A program made the translations under genes and the position numbers. Positions 11,991 through 23,040 of a stretch of 64,000 nucleotides of DNA are shown here, one piece after another. The notes under the pieces were generated by a model, which saw nothing but the letters and a program-made list of their open reading frames with translations, ran no database searches and was not told where the DNA came from. The DNA comes from Acanthosepion pharaonis. Taxonomy: Eukaryota; Mollusca; Cephalopoda; Sepiida; Sepiidae. The stretch covers positions 492,001-556,000 of the forward strand of contig CAHIKZ030005496.1 in assembly GCA_903632075.3 (NCBI GenBank). Direction: 5' to 3'. Each line of letters starts with the position of its first letter. The first letter of the stretch is position 1.

Positions 11991-12300
11991 ACCACTAGTA
12001 GTGGTTTACCTACTTCACACCGTTGGCGAGTAGTGTATTTTGTTGATACTATAAAAATTGCCATTCCATTTCCAACCCCGTTTTGGCTATTCCTCATTCA
12101 GTAAGCCTGCCTAGGTTACAACAAAACCTGTGTATGTTTTCTGCCATAAGCTACTATGTTTCTATTTCATTCATCTGACACTTCATGATCTTACCTGGGA
12201 GAAATGACCTGTCGAAAAATTCGAAGCGGCTTTCATCCTAACTGGATAAATAGTTGTTGCCATAATTCAGCAAAAATACTTGCAACTTCCAATAAGGAAT

Positions 12301-12316
12301 TATATATATATATAAT
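12301..12316. repeat. Short (TA)8 tract
   Basis: 16 bp of TA, just before the RTE fragment. Confidence 0.9.
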
Positions 12317-12354
12317 ACTTATCGCTCATATACAGGGCTACGGCACTGAGTTAC

Positions 12355-13135
12355 ATTAATTACATCTGCTAATAATAATCCATAACGAATACTGGGAGAA
12401 AACCGCTAGCATAGGGATAGAAAATGAATCCAGTAAATATGTAAAAATAGAAAGGTGTGTAAGACAAGGATGTGTCTTCTCATCGGACTTGTTCAATTTA
12501 TATAGTGAGGTGATTCTTAGAGAATTAGAAGTCCCGTCAGTATTCATTATTTGTGGTCACAATCTTAACAACAAAATATATGCAGATGGATCTCAGTGTT
12601 GATAACAGACACCGAAAGGAAACTAAAAGTAATCCTACAGAAGGTAGATTAAAGAATGCGAGAAGAAAGGACTAAACATTAGTTGCAAGAAGAAAGAATA
12701 TATGGTTATAAACAAAAGAAAGATCCCAACCTGCAAATGAGATGTTGGAAATAATAAAAATAAGGCAAATGAAGAAATTTAAATGTATTAGAAGTGCTTT
12801 AACAGACAACGGTAAGTGTGACGCCGAAATTCGAACCACATTGGGAGAGTGAAAGATGTCTTTCAAAAGCTAAGAAAAGTATTATGAAACAGGAAAATTT
12901 CGTTAAAAACGAAGAAAAGCCCCCATTTTATGCGTAATATCAGTGCTGCTCTACGGCAGTGAATGCTTGGCAATCTCCGAGCAGATGAAGGTGAAACTTG
13001 TGGCGAAGGAATCCTGTTCTATAGAAAGATACTGAGAATGCTATGGGCCTGAACATGTGAGCAACGACGAAGTTTTAGAGAAAATGGAAACAAAAGGCTA
13101 CTTATACTTAACATCAGGAAGAGAAGTTTTTGTTT
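12355..13135 (+). pseudogene. BovB/RTE-like LINE reverse-transcriptase fragment
   Basis: Successive plus-frame pieces read VKIERCVRQGCVFSSDLFNL, LRELE, a YADG segment at the catalytic YADD site (12580), KKGLNISCKKKEYMVINKRK, KCDAEIRTTLG, SVLLYGSECLAISEQMKVKL and SNDEVLEKMETKG. This is RT palm through thumb of the BovB/RTE-like family, in register with 34860-35870. The second catalytic Asp is replaced by Gly, and there are several stops and frameshifts. The copy ends abruptly near 13135. Confidence 0.75.
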
Positions 13136-13640
13136 TCCTCTTTCCCCAGGGGAAAATAACGCCCAACTGACCGAGAGAACTTGAGTAAATGGTTTGCGGA
13201 AAAGGGTTTAGAAGAGATTGTGGGATCGCTCACATCATACAAGTAGAAATAGCCTCGTGTTCACTGGTATAAAAGCATACACAGACATAACACTAAAAAT
13301 ATATTAAATTGTAAATTAAAATCATAAAATTTAACTATTTTTGTGTACTGATGTGTGTATATTTTAGTTACAAGTGTTTTAAGGTTGCATGTGATGAAAG
13401 GAAAAAGTCACTTCGTATTATGACAAACAATATCCCGTGAAAAGGAGCTAGGCGTCTCAATTTATCAATGGTCAGTAGCGAAGAGAATGAATTCAGCGCC
13501 ATTTGGCGCTAAGTCCGTTTTCAGGCAGAAAATGTTTCTGTTGCATTCTGGGATAACTTTTTTAGGGGTTATATTTAATTTATTTTAAACATAGATTTAT
13601 TGTTATTTGGTTTATTTTATATAATATATTCATTACTAGC
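13136..13640. other. Unassigned sequence
   Basis: No gene or repeat recognised. Confidence 0.4.
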
Positions 13641-14042
13641 AGTAGAGCCCGGCGTTGCCCGGGGATGTAACAGTAAGAGATAGATCAAGTATCGACCATC
13701 ATAAAGACTGAAAAATAAAACTGACAAAGATTATTTTTAAGGTTGATGGACACGCACGTCTTAATTAGTTTTGTTTTGTTTTTTTTTTTGTTTTGTTTTT
13801 TTTATTCGAATTGGTCAAACCCAAACTCAAACAAAAAACATTGTTTTCAATCGTTATGAGTCTATCGATTGAATAGAATTTTATTATAAACAATTGTCTT
13901 GTAAATGGAATTTTTAAAGCATTCTGAATCTAAAAATAAAGAAAAAAGTGTGCAAGACAATAAGAAACACTACCTGCCAAAAAAGTGAAGTTTTGTTGAA
14001 ATCGGTTGAAAAATGTAGGAAATCCGATTCCATATATAAACG

Positions 14043-14096
<54 letters not shown>

Positions 14097-14104
14097 AACA
14101 AACA
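13641..14104 (+). repeat. Widespread GCCCGGCGTTGCCCGGG repeat ending in (CA)n
   Basis: AGCCCGGCGTTGCCCGGG at 13646-13663 opens a unit that ends with AAATCGGTTGAAAAATGTAG, ATATATAAACGAA and (CA)n. I recognise this start and end combination, CCCGGCGTTGCCCGGG up to GAAATCGGT...CACACA, as a repeat tail common in invertebrate genomes. Its parent element is not identifiable here. A second tail fragment (GTGAAGTTTTGTTGAAGTCGG) lies at 14275. Confidence 0.6.
14044..14092. repeat. (CA)n microsatellite
   Basis: 49 bp of CA followed by CAAACAAACAAACAAG. Confidence 0.97.
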
Positions 14105-14339
14105 AGCAACCTGGGTTTTATAATAAGTAAAACTCGATATGAGTTGTGCCCCTTTCATTTTGGCGACAGAATCGTGTTTTATCGTGTTTTCAAATTGATT
14201 TCGTGCAAAAACAATTGTATTTTACCAATTTTTGGCGCTGTCAGAACCAGCGCAAGGTAATTTTACGAAGTCCTGTGAAGTTTTGTTGAAGTCGGTTTTA
14301 TAATTATTAAGATTATTTTTTCTATTTATTAATAACAGT

Positions 14340-14450
14340 GACATCTCTACAAGATGACAAAAGACAAAATTTATTAAGAGCTACAAAGAACAGTAAATTG
14401 TAGAGAGCCATGATCCTCAACATGCTGAGGAGACACGGCACATAAAAGAT
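14340..14450 (+). pseudogene. BovB/RTE-like LINE extreme 3' end
   Basis: The plus frame reads LLRATKNSKL, a stop, then RAMILNMLRRHGT and a stop. This is the C-terminal signature shared with 7820-7870, 39800-39855 and 57325-57375. Only about 110 bp of the element is present. Confidence 0.65.
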
Positions 14451-14539
14451 GATGTGGAGGTTAGGCAGACTACCAAATTGGGATTAGAACTCAGTTTCCT
14501 GTTTTCTGGCATAGCACCGAGCAGTAGAATGTGAAAAAG

Positions 14540-15320
14540 AAACATGGGAATAAATTCATACAGGTTTGAATGTAATTAATGATAAATGTGAATGAACAGG
14601 AAATTCTGTTCTGATGTTAAAATATGACAGTGCATCATTTGTAAATAATGGACAAAATAAATTAACCAGTACATCACTAAATTTTCAAATAACAGAATTT
14701 ATTGAAACGACCAGAAGACGACAGCATGTCGAAGAAGAAAACTAAAATTTTAGCGTATGTTATCAGCCGACAAAACAATGTATGCAGAAGAGAAATTCAT
14801 ATTACGTTTATAATTGAAATTTACATTTTAGGACATTTCTTTTTGTTGGGTGAGCTTTTCTAATTTGTTTGTAAGCCAATCTTTTTCTTGGTTATATATT
14901 ATTATTATTTTTAAGTTATTACTAATAATTTTATTTGTTGTTTTTTTTTACCAGTTTGACTTCTGGAATGTGCATCAGCTTTAGAATGTGACTTGGTATT
15001 TTCGGTAGATCTTAGATTTCTTGGCGAAAGTTTCAGACACTCATACATGTGTTTTAGTAGCACATTTCAACTTCGTAGGGTAAGCGTCTTCAGATCGGAA
15101 TGAAAGGCAGAACTGTGTGTATGGAAAGTATGTTGTTATTATATTATATAATAACATTATATAATAGTGCCAGAAAGTGTGTTTTTTTTTCGTATCAAAC
15201 CTGCTCAACCTGCTCTAATTGAACTTCACCCACTTGCAGTAGATCTAATTGTTTCTCTTTTACTTTGCATATCGTGTCAACTATTGCTTTCGCAAAAACG
15301 ATAAGTCTAAGACGCGCACT
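14540..15320. other. Unassigned AT-rich sequence
   Basis: Nothing recognised. Confidence 0.4.
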
Positions 15321-15612
15321 CCATGTCAGTTATATGCCATGCGTGATACCCGCTGAGGCGATCATGTATCTTTCGATACATGATTGATGAGGCAGAATAT
15401 TTGCCGCGGTAGGTTGCCATTTCTTTCTGCGGTAGACCAGTTGCCATCCAAGGCTATAGAACCCGGTCAGTCTTGCTATTTTCTGCTAGGGGAGAAGATG
15501 AAGATTCATCCCTTTTCCAAGGGTATTAGCACGGGAATGAATGTAATGGATTCGACGGGATTTCGAACTCGGCTCTCTGATTCCTCAACCTGTGCCGCTA
15601 TTCATTACTCTA
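15321..15612 (-). mobile_element. tRNA-derived SINE, family S1
   Basis: Read on the minus strand, the head is a tRNA-like segment with GAATAGCGGCACAGG and box-B-like GAGTTCGAAATCC (15560-15612). The body then reads ATCCATTACATTCA, GGGATGAATC, TTCTATAGCCTTGGATGGCA and GTATCGAAAGATACATGATC. The same ordered blocks occur at 26901-27417 and 45334-45962, with a shorter copy at 60855-60980. The tRNA head fits pol III transcription. The copy is non-coding. Confidence 0.85.
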
Positions 15613-16822
15613 CTCTACATTTGAAACAGGTTAGGAAGAATTATGACCGCGCATGACGTCATCCAAAATAGGTAAACGCATCTCTTTTTTTTCTTGGTCA
15701 TGATGTGTGGCATACAAACTTTTAAATAAATTTCTGAAAGTGACTGATAACATTAACAAAGAAGACAATTTTAATCACTAAAAATGAGTAATATATTTTT
15801 GTGCAACTATTATAATAACATATTAGAACACAAATGTTGGTTCTATAATCATTTTTCGAACAACCTAATAAATAAAGCTGTCTATGTTATTTTTGTGTGT
15901 TCAGTAAGTTCTCGTTGCACGAGAAAAATCATAAGTAAAGAGGAGATTCCGATTCTTGCTCGTCTGCGCATGTACCTTTCTGCAAATGAGTGCGGCCATT
16001 TGTAAATATGTACTTGCAAACGTACGCCGGCGTTTTTACGTATGCTGTTGCTATTTTACTAATCTATTTTCTTTCCTTATTTTCTCTGCGTTTGTGTAGT
16101 GGAAAGCCAGATTCAAGACGAGAAAAATCTCGCCTGCAATATTCGCCATCTTAATTTCGCAAGGTCATAACTTGTATTTTTTAATTACTTTTCAGCTGAC
16201 AAGTCCACTAATTAAACTTCGATGCTGATGCGTCATGTTTTCTTTATTTTCCCTCATTATTGAAAAATAAAAATAAATGTTTTCACAGTATAACGAATAT
16301 ATTTGATAGAGCAGTTCCATGATAATAGAAGTGGACAAGTTCCAAGGTTCTCGATTTCGTCCCGTTTACGTTATATTATATCTGCCATCATTTCCCGGGG
16401 GAGAAAATTTCATTTTCAGAATAGAAAACAAAAGTATAATTATTCTCCTTTCATCGTTTATTTCATAGAGTTGAAATCTGTTTGTAAAATCGAAAATGCA
16501 CAAGGAATACCCAAAATGTCTTTTTCCACATGAATCGTAAAGATATATACTCGAAAAAAACCTATGGAATAATAGACCCAAATTAAATAATAATCATCTC
16601 TAGTGTATAGAGAAAGATGTGCGACCCATTTGCATTAAGAGGAGGAAAATTTAGTAAACAGAAGAAATACTGAATATAAATAAAGCAATGGAAACTATCT
16701 TGAAGATGTCTTGAGAAGTTTGAGGAAATGAATGGGTTAATCATTGATATATGCACAAAGAATAGGAATTATCTAGAGTGGCAAGATTCAGGAAGATGGG
16801 AAGAAGTGATATGGTATAGATA
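15613..16822. other. Unassigned AT-rich sequence
   Basis: Short reading frames at 15784-16005 and 16303-16581 show no recognisable homology and are not called. Confidence 0.45.
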
Positions 16823-16849
16823 ATATATATATATATATATATATATATA
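16823..16849. repeat. (TA)n microsatellite
   Basis: 27 bp, directly before a LINE 3' fragment. Confidence 0.95.
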
Positions 16850-17200
16850 CCCAAGCTCCTAATGTACAGCCAGTTAGATCAGGGCTACAGGAATGTAGGA
16901 CGCCCATGGCTAAGATACAAAGACAAGCTGAAAAGCAAATTGTCAGGAGTCAATATAGCACATAACACCATTGAGCGTTTAGCCTTGGAGAGGGTAGAAT
17001 GGAGATGAACGTCTTTTAGTGGACTCAGCTATTTTTAATCTCCTTGTCTGAATAATCTTCAAGAAGCGAGAGCAAGATCTAAAAGGTCAATCTAACAGTG
17101 ATCTCATCTCACAATCCTCACACTTGCTCTATATGTGTCCTCATTGTAAATCACTAGTGGGTCTTAAATGCCACTTAAGATTATCGCACAAAATTTCATA
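16850..17200 (+). pseudogene. LINE C-terminal fragment ending in C2H2-type finger
   Basis: The plus frame reads YSQLDQGYRNVGRPWLRYKD, then KLKSKLSGVN and ERLALERVEWR (16868-17007). This matches the GKR--GGQ-LRYKD-LK--LK---ID---WE-LA-DR--WR tail of a large group of invertebrate LINE reverse transcriptases. About 125 bp further on (17131-17196) the frame YMCPHCKSLVGLKCHLRLSH carries a Cys-x2-Cys and His-x4-His pair, as in the C2H2-like knuckle that ends these LINE proteins. Stops lie between the two parts. This is a different LINE lineage from the BovB/RTE-like pieces. Confidence 0.6.
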
Positions 17201-17379
17201 ACTGAATCAATAAGCTGTCAGATCCTCATACGTCAAAACCGACGGGAGAGTCCATAATATATAAGTATGCACTAATTCAACACCGAGCAACCTGTTTCAC
17301 GATTAAACGCAACCTTTCATGGTCATGTTTTGACTGGGCTATTTATGTTTACACCCATAAAAATAGTATATATAGCATA

Positions 17380-17497
<118 letters not shown>

Positions 17498-17744
17498 CAG
17501 GGTATTAAACCTTGAGGCATAAACGCAGTTGTTCGGCCTGAAGATATAATATGAAATTGGTTGACGGCATCTGGTTTTCATACCTATACATGCACTGCTT
17601 ATATTTATATATGCTGCCTCTGTCATTGAACACTTTTCTTTCATGAAAATGGCATGCCTTGAAAACTGTTATTTTTATTATACCTGTACTGCGCAACACA
17701 TACAAGATGCGTCAGTTATTTGGGAACAAATTACGAACACACGT

Positions 17745-18545
17745 AATGCTATTATTTACAGAGAAAGAAAATATCTGTACAAAATTTAGTACTGATGCAT
17801 TTACGTACCTACACGAAATCTAATTTTATTCAACATAATCGCTGTCAGTTTCGATAAGATGCGTTGATCGCGTTTTCTTTTTCCATATTGGCCATGACGT
17901 CTACGATAGAAACATTCACGAATCCTTGCTATTGTTGGAATCCTTGTTGGTTTCATTCACGATGACGCCATACACATAACAGTCCATAGGATTTAAATCA
18001 AGAAAGCTAGGAGGACAATTGTTGTATGACCGGTAAATTGTTTGGTCAGGCACTCTAGTGCACTAATGGCTGTGTGTGCCCGGGACACGTAGACCCACAT
18101 CGGAGTTACTTTCTAGATACAGGGCTTGAAAAAGTTGTCCAGTGTGCCGGTGTAATCGGTGGCCGAGTTGGAAAATCTGCACAGATGACGTGAAGCACGA
18201 CCTTGGAACTGGCGTTCTGCCAAATCACATTCATTCGTAGACGTCATGGCCAATATGAATAAACACCTGATCAACGATTCTAGCCGCAACTATTCATTTT
18301 GTTAATGTTTAGATCTTTAAGAAAATGCTTCTCATCTGAGAAAAACCAGAGCATATTGAGTTCATCGGCGTGGACTCACTTCAACATATTCACACAGTTC
18401 TCTCTGTTATTGATGGACATGAAGTGACTTATCATCTTAAAGTACGAGTTGGAGCTGATATTTTCTGTTATTTGCTACAGTTCTCTTTGATTCTGTACAG
18501 GCAGTCGACAAAATTCTAAGAATGGTCTTCAGCAAGACACACTCA
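17745..18545 (-). pseudogene. Mariner-like transposase relic
   Basis: Minus-strand translation gives, in order, FSDEKHFLKDLNINKMN (the mariner SDEK-F block with the second catalytic Asp), a FPTRPPITPAH-like piece, then LDLNPMDCYVYGVIVNETNK (matching SPDLNP-DYYVWG-VE-ETN, with the last catalytic Asp in MDC), and a final HLIETDSDYVE tail. The pieces lie in different frames, with many stops. Inside it the 20-mer GTAGACGTCATGGCCAATAT occurs in both orientations (about 17886-17906 and 18237-18257), which a single transposase gene does not explain. It suggests an internal rearrangement. Confidence 0.65.
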
Positions 18546-18692
18546 TTTTTAACCATTGACCTTAGAAAAAGGTTATATACAGAGGAGAGTTTAAATATTT
18601 TTGAATTAGTCTGGTGCCATGGTTTTGAAGAAATTTAGGCAAATCTATATCTAGGGCAGTCTATTTATGTTCATGTTCTAAATTAGTTATAA

Positions 18693-18695
<3 letters not shown>

Positions 18696-18750
<55 letters not shown>
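18696..18750. repeat. (TA)n microsatellite
   Basis: About 55 bp of pure TA. Confidence 0.97.
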
Positions 18751-18752
<2 letters not shown>

Positions 18753-18851
18753 AATATATGATTGGTATATAAATTTCAATAACCAACAATTACTATTCTT
18801 AAAAGAGTGCGCAATACAAAGTAGAGCGAATATAATTACTTATTTAAAAAT

Positions 18852-18990
18852 AATAACATAAATATGTTAAAAATCACTACAAAAACAGCCAACCCGCACC
18901 TCTGGTGTCTTATCAAATGATGATGTTGATGAGGTGTTAGTGCGGGTTGGCTGTTTTTGTAGTGATTTTTTAACATATTTGTTATAATTT
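18852..18990. repeat. Short foldback unit, hammerhead-like family H2
   Basis: The arms AAAATCACTACAAAAACAGC plus CAACCCGCAC (left) and their reverse complement (right, from 18940) are essentially perfect over about 45 bp including flanks, with a 40-bp loop. Outward from the loop each arm reads TTGATRA, then a short ACACC/GGTG-type pairing, then GCGGGTTGG. That resembles a hammerhead core whose GAAA box is lost. The unit runs directly into (TA)n at 19003. Confidence 0.65.
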
Positions 18991-19002
18991 TTCAATAAAT
19001 AA

Positions 19003-19003
19003 T

Positions 19004-19044
<41 letters not shown>

Positions 19045-19076
19045 CTGTGTGTGTGTGTATGTGTGTGTGTGTGTGT
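19003..19076. repeat. (TA)n(TG)n compound microsatellite
   Basis: TA to 19028, then TG with single interruptions. It is flanked on both sides by hammerhead-like units. Confidence 0.97.
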
Positions 19077-19144
19077 AATTATTATCATATTTTTATTTAA
19101 TAAATTGCAATAAAGCGTTTTACATCGCTACACAAAAACTTCAT

Positions 19145-19174
19145 GTTTCAAGTACTAAGATAGTACTTCTTCAG
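19145..19174 (-). ncRNA. Hammerhead-like motif, family H3
   Basis: On the minus strand CTGAAGA is followed by AGTAC, a 7-nt loop, GTACT, then U and GAAAC. The core box, helix II (5-6 bp) and GAAA box are all present. No convincing helix III with a UH cleavage site follows. It starts about 70 bp from the (TG)n tract. Confidence 0.45.
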
Positions 19175-19199
19175 GCGATGGTAGATAATTAATGATAAA

Positions 19200-19816
19200 A
19201 ATGACTTATTAAGGAAAATTAAAAAAAAAAAAAAATTACCTATTTTCGAGAAGATTTGTTTTTTTTAACTTCTAATGAAAAGAGGTAAGTATTTGTTTTA
19301 TTTTTTAATTTATTTTTTCTACTATTCCTGAAATCCTCTGCCCATGTGAAATTCTCTTTACTGTGTTTATATTTATTGTTCTACAACTTACCACAATATC
19401 TTACAAGAATGAAATATATAAAGAAAATTAAAGAGAACATATTGCTTAATAGAATATTGAATTTTTATTAAATAGGAATTTGTCATTTTAATCATTGAAT
19501 TGCTTTTAAAATAGTGGGAGTATATTCTGTGTTAAATAATAACACTTTTAACTTTTTCCCCAAAATAATGAAACTTCATTGTACTAAGCTACACACCCTG
19601 AGTAAAACTAACAATTCTGCATGGTATCACTTTATATATTAGTGCTTCTCCCAAAAACTGTTTCCGATCTGTCAATATATAGGTATTCGAGAGAGTATTT
19701 TGAAGATAGATATGAACTTTTCCGTTGTATCCACAAATACAATCTAAAATAAATTTTCTTAAAAAGTTTGTAACTGAAAAGCTGAGTGTTTTGACAGACT
19801 CAGTCTGAAATTGGCT

Positions 19817-19820
<4 letters not shown>
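19200..19820. other. Unassigned AT-rich sequence
   Basis: An A14 run lies at 19222-19235. Nothing else is recognised. Confidence 0.45.

Positions 19821-19876
<56 letters not shown>
19821..19876. repeat. (TA)n microsatellite abutting large inverted repeat
   Basis: 56 bp of pure TA ending exactly at the left arm of foldback family F1. Confidence 0.97.
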
Positions 19877-19877
<1 letters not shown>

Positions 19878-20972
19878 CTATTTATTTAAAAAAATATGAT
19901 TCAACGCTACGTTCTCATGTTTCAAAACAAGAGCCGAAAACTTCAATATAATTATTTGAACTAAATTGAATTAAAGTACCAAGCTCTGTACCATCTTCAA
20001 GCGAAATTGTTTTGGGAATAGCTAATTCCTGAAATTTACGCGTTTTATAAGCATATTCATTATTAAAATTAAAATTACTATGGTAACGGCTATAGCAATT
20101 ATTTAAAGAAAAGGGGCGTAAGGGTTAATAATTTGTATCAATATTTCAGTTACATTCAAAGAGGTCAAGTCAGGGTAAGTTTGGGGTGTCTAAATTTAAA
20201 GCAGAAGATGACATCGTCTAGTCTGGTTAAGTGTCTATGGAGATTTATTTATTATTTTATTTTATTTTTTATTTTTTTCTGAAAGTTTATGTGGATATAA
20301 AAAAAACTGTCATAATTCGCTAACATTTGTTTTTTTGAATAATTATTTTCTAAATAATAAAAATTTATTAAACAATAGACATGAGTTAACGGTTTTTCGC
20401 ATTGAATAATTAGCATAAAAAACAAACAAACAATAAAATAATAAATACAAATTTTAAACTCCATACTCTGAATAAAAAGTTTAAATGCCCTACAAAAAAA
20501 AAATAACCATCTATGAAGTCGTCAAAAAAACAAATGTTAGCGAATTATGATAGTTTTTTTTTTATATACACATAAACTTTCAGAAAAAAATAAAAAATAA
20601 ATAAATCTCCATAGACACTTAACCAGACTAGACGATGTCATCTTCCACTTTGAATTTAGACACCCCAACCTTACCCTGACTTCTCTTTGAATGTAACTTG
20701 ATATGAATTATTAACCCTTACGCCCATTTTCTTTAAATAATTGCTCCAGCCGTTACCATAGTAATTTTAATTTTAATAATGAATATGCTTATAAAACGCG
20801 TAAATTTCAGGAATTAGTTATTCCCCCCCCAAAAAAAATCGCTTGAAGATGAACATAGCTTGGTACTTTAATTCAATTTAATTCAAATAATTATATTGAA
20901 GTTTTCGGCTCTTGTTTTGAAACACGAGAACTCTTATGTAGCGGTGGAATCATATTTTTAAATAAATAATTA
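19877..20972. repeat. Large inverted repeat F1 (arms about 460 and 450 bp)
   Basis: The left arm 19877-20338 and right arm 20523-20972 are reverse complements with few differences; the spacer is 184 bp. Matching landmarks are ACAAATGTTAGCGAATTATG at the inner ends, AGACTAGACGATGTCATCTT in the middle, and GTTTTCGGCTCTTGTTTTGA near the outer ends. There is no reading frame of note. Such similar arms imply a recent inverted duplication or a foldback element. A single diverged arm lies at 5567-5912. The outer segment of each arm contains CTTGAAGATGGTAC...GGTAC, a degenerate hammerhead-like box plus hairpin. Confidence 0.9.
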
Positions 20973-21124
20973 TATTTATGCTCTACTTTTGTATCGAACA
21001 CCATTTTTAAAAAATAATAACAAAAATACTAAAGAACTTTGGATTATTTACCTAACATATATATATGAGGATAAGCTGACATGACAATGAACACAACATT
21101 TTTTGTTTTAGAAAAAACCACACC

Positions 21125-21154
21125 CTGATAAAGACATTGTGCGATTGTCGAACG
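21125..21154 (+). ncRNA. Hammerhead-like motif, family H4
   Basis: CTGATAA (21125-21131), one extra A, hairpin GACA/TGTC with a 9-nt loop, then GAACG at 21150. Compared with the hammerhead consensus, G8 is A and the GAAA box reads GAAC. It is degenerate and likely inactive. A short (TA)n lies 57 bp upstream. Confidence 0.4.
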
Positions 21155-21335
21155 TACTCGGAATAAGTGAATATGTATCAACATAGCAATTTTCACTTTT
21201 CCTTTAATTAAGATACTAGGTTTGCTTGTCTGTGACTATGAGGATCCTATTGAAAATTAATAAACAAAATTTGTTTAAATTATTCAATGTGACATATCAT
21301 AATGAAAACATGCTGTCTAAATATCTAAATACTCG

Positions 21336-21338
<3 letters not shown>

Positions 21339-21402
<64 letters not shown>

Positions 21403-21426
21403 CGTGTTTGTGTGTGTGTGAGAGAG
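21339..21426. repeat. (TA)n(TG)n(GA)n compound microsatellite
   Basis: About 60 bp of TA followed by TG-rich and AG-rich runs. Confidence 0.95.
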
Positions 21427-21793
21427 ATAGAATGACCAAACAAAATTCTGTTAACTGATCATTTGATCAGATTTTATAAACTCATTCGACCTGACAACGT
21501 TTCCACGCTCCGTTCATATGGATTCGTGCGAATGGATATTTGTGCCTCGAAATATTTAATGAAACCATTTCTGTCCAATTTTCATAACCCGAAAATTTCG
21601 TGTCCATTATCAAAACAAATCCAATTATGCCATCTTTTCATTTCCCGTGACTGACGACGCATCATAAATATTAATATATAGTAATTTGTTTTATAGACAG
21701 GCTGAAGAGAAGACAAATAGTTTCCTACGCGGCGAGAAACAATGAAATAAGTGAGTAATCTCGTAAACACACATACGTGTATTTCATATATAA

Positions 21794-21801
<8 letters not shown>

Positions 21802-21857
<56 letters not shown>
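21802..21857. repeat. (TA)n microsatellite
   Basis: 56 bp of TA. Confidence 0.97.
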
Positions 21858-21861
<4 letters not shown>

Positions 21862-21913
21862 TTCCCATTAACTAACCCACAAGCGCATAGTTTTTGCCAC
21901 ATCGCCTCTCTCG

Positions 21914-21916
<3 letters not shown>

Positions 21917-21957
<41 letters not shown>
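21917..21957. repeat. (TA)n microsatellite abutting PLE relic
   Basis: 41 bp of TA, about 20 bp before the PLE C-terminal fragment. Confidence 0.97.
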
Positions 21958-21961
<4 letters not shown>

Positions 21962-21977
21962 AACATGAAAAATGATC

Positions 21978-22195
21978 GTATATAACAATTTAACAAATGC
22001 AATCATCAGACACAGACATAATTACAACTACAACTTCGATCTAAAGAATGCAACGCTTATTAAAATATATAAAAAAAACTTATTCGGTCGAAAAGTTCTT
22101 GGGAGTGCTGATATCAAGTCTTGCCTAAATATTTTCTTTCCCAAGCCAACATTCATGACAGTGAATAAATTTAAAACTGAAGAAAAAAAATAGTT
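21978..22195 (+). pseudogene. Penelope-like element C-terminal fragment
   Basis: The plus frame reads NNLTNAIIRHRHNYNYNFDL, KNATLIK, then NIFFPKPTFMTVNKF. It aligns with residues about 273-340 of the PLE protein at 30080-31165 (NNLANAIVIHRNKYNHNFDF, KNATLIK, FFPYFTFLNKIN). This is the part of the GIY-YIG domain after the YIG helix. It is truncated at its 5' end; the GIY and YIG motifs are absent. It abuts a (TA)n tract. Confidence 0.75.
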
Positions 22196-22277
22196 TAAAT
22201 CAAAAGCGTCTATTATTTAAAATCGATACATACATAGATATTTTATCAAGTTAGATTAAAATGACAAATACTGATTA

Positions 22278-22351
22278 TACTAATATAAAAGGAAGGATCT
22301 GCAATACAATCGATTCTGACTTGTCATCAGGACGTCATTCTCTTTCGCACA
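22278..22351 (+). pseudogene. Older LINE relic, left part (host of copy A)
   Basis: The plus frame reads KGRICNTIDSDLSSGRHSLS followed by HR. It matches RRICN...DLASRLQSLSHRR of the CR1/Jockey-like family. The reading continues after copy A at 26661 with DVTSLCLFYKYFQG. Copy A therefore split this relic in two. Confidence 0.75.
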
Positions 22352-23040
22352 GATTGAAAGCATATCTCCCAAGCCCAGTACTTGGTGGGGGCCGAGGATT
22401 GGCCGATGATTCCCAAACCCCCACCAGGTCGACGCTTGGACAGAAGGTAAAGCTGTATATTCAGTCACCATCATCATGACGATGTAGACAGTCACCCACT
22501 TGTTGGCCCATGTGAGTATCGTTTCGCTCTAGCTGAATGCATTTACATTTTTCTTTTTTATTTTTTATATTTTTTTTTTATTTTTTTTTATTTTTTGTTT
22601 TTTGTTTTTTGTTTTTAAATTTTTTTATTTTTCCCTCCCCCTCCCTCCCCACTCAAAGGGATTTTGTCCCAATGATTCTACTTATTTGATAGTTTAGTAA
22701 GAAATCCCAGTCCGAAATGTTAACAAAGAAAAAAACTAGAAAAATGGAAAATTGAATCTCTTTGACTAGATGCGAGGGTGTCTCGTCAGTATTCTAACGA
22801 TGTTGTGACAGTATCTTTTTGCTTGATATATTGTCTGAAAGCGGAATTGTTTTTAGCCATTCTATCTCCTCTTTCCAAATCTTATTGAAAGCATATCTCC
22901 CAAGCCCAGTACTTGGTGGCGGCCGAGGAGAAAAATGGAAAATTGAATGTCTTTGACTAGATGCGAGGGTGTCTCGTCAGTATTCTAACGATGTTCTGAC
23001 AGTATCTTTTCTGGGTAACCTTATTTTCAATTTCTTTTTA
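22352..23040 (+). promoter_or_regulatory. LINE copy A 5' UTR monomers
   Basis: GAAAGCATATCTCCC-AGCCCA, then a CCGAGG block, GGTCGACGCTTGGAC, a T-rich tract, AAAAATGGAAAATTGAAT, TGTCTCGTCAGTATTCTAAC and GCTTGATATATTGTCTGAA form one monomer. A second, partly deleted monomer starts at 22892. Repeated 5' monomers act as promoters in several LINE families, such as mouse L1; that function here is an inference. Confidence 0.65.

Noticed and set aside
14455..14530. Possible tRNA-like head on the minus strand (GAGTTCTAATCCC)
   Set aside because: Only a box-B-like match; no box A or body shared with the SINE families.
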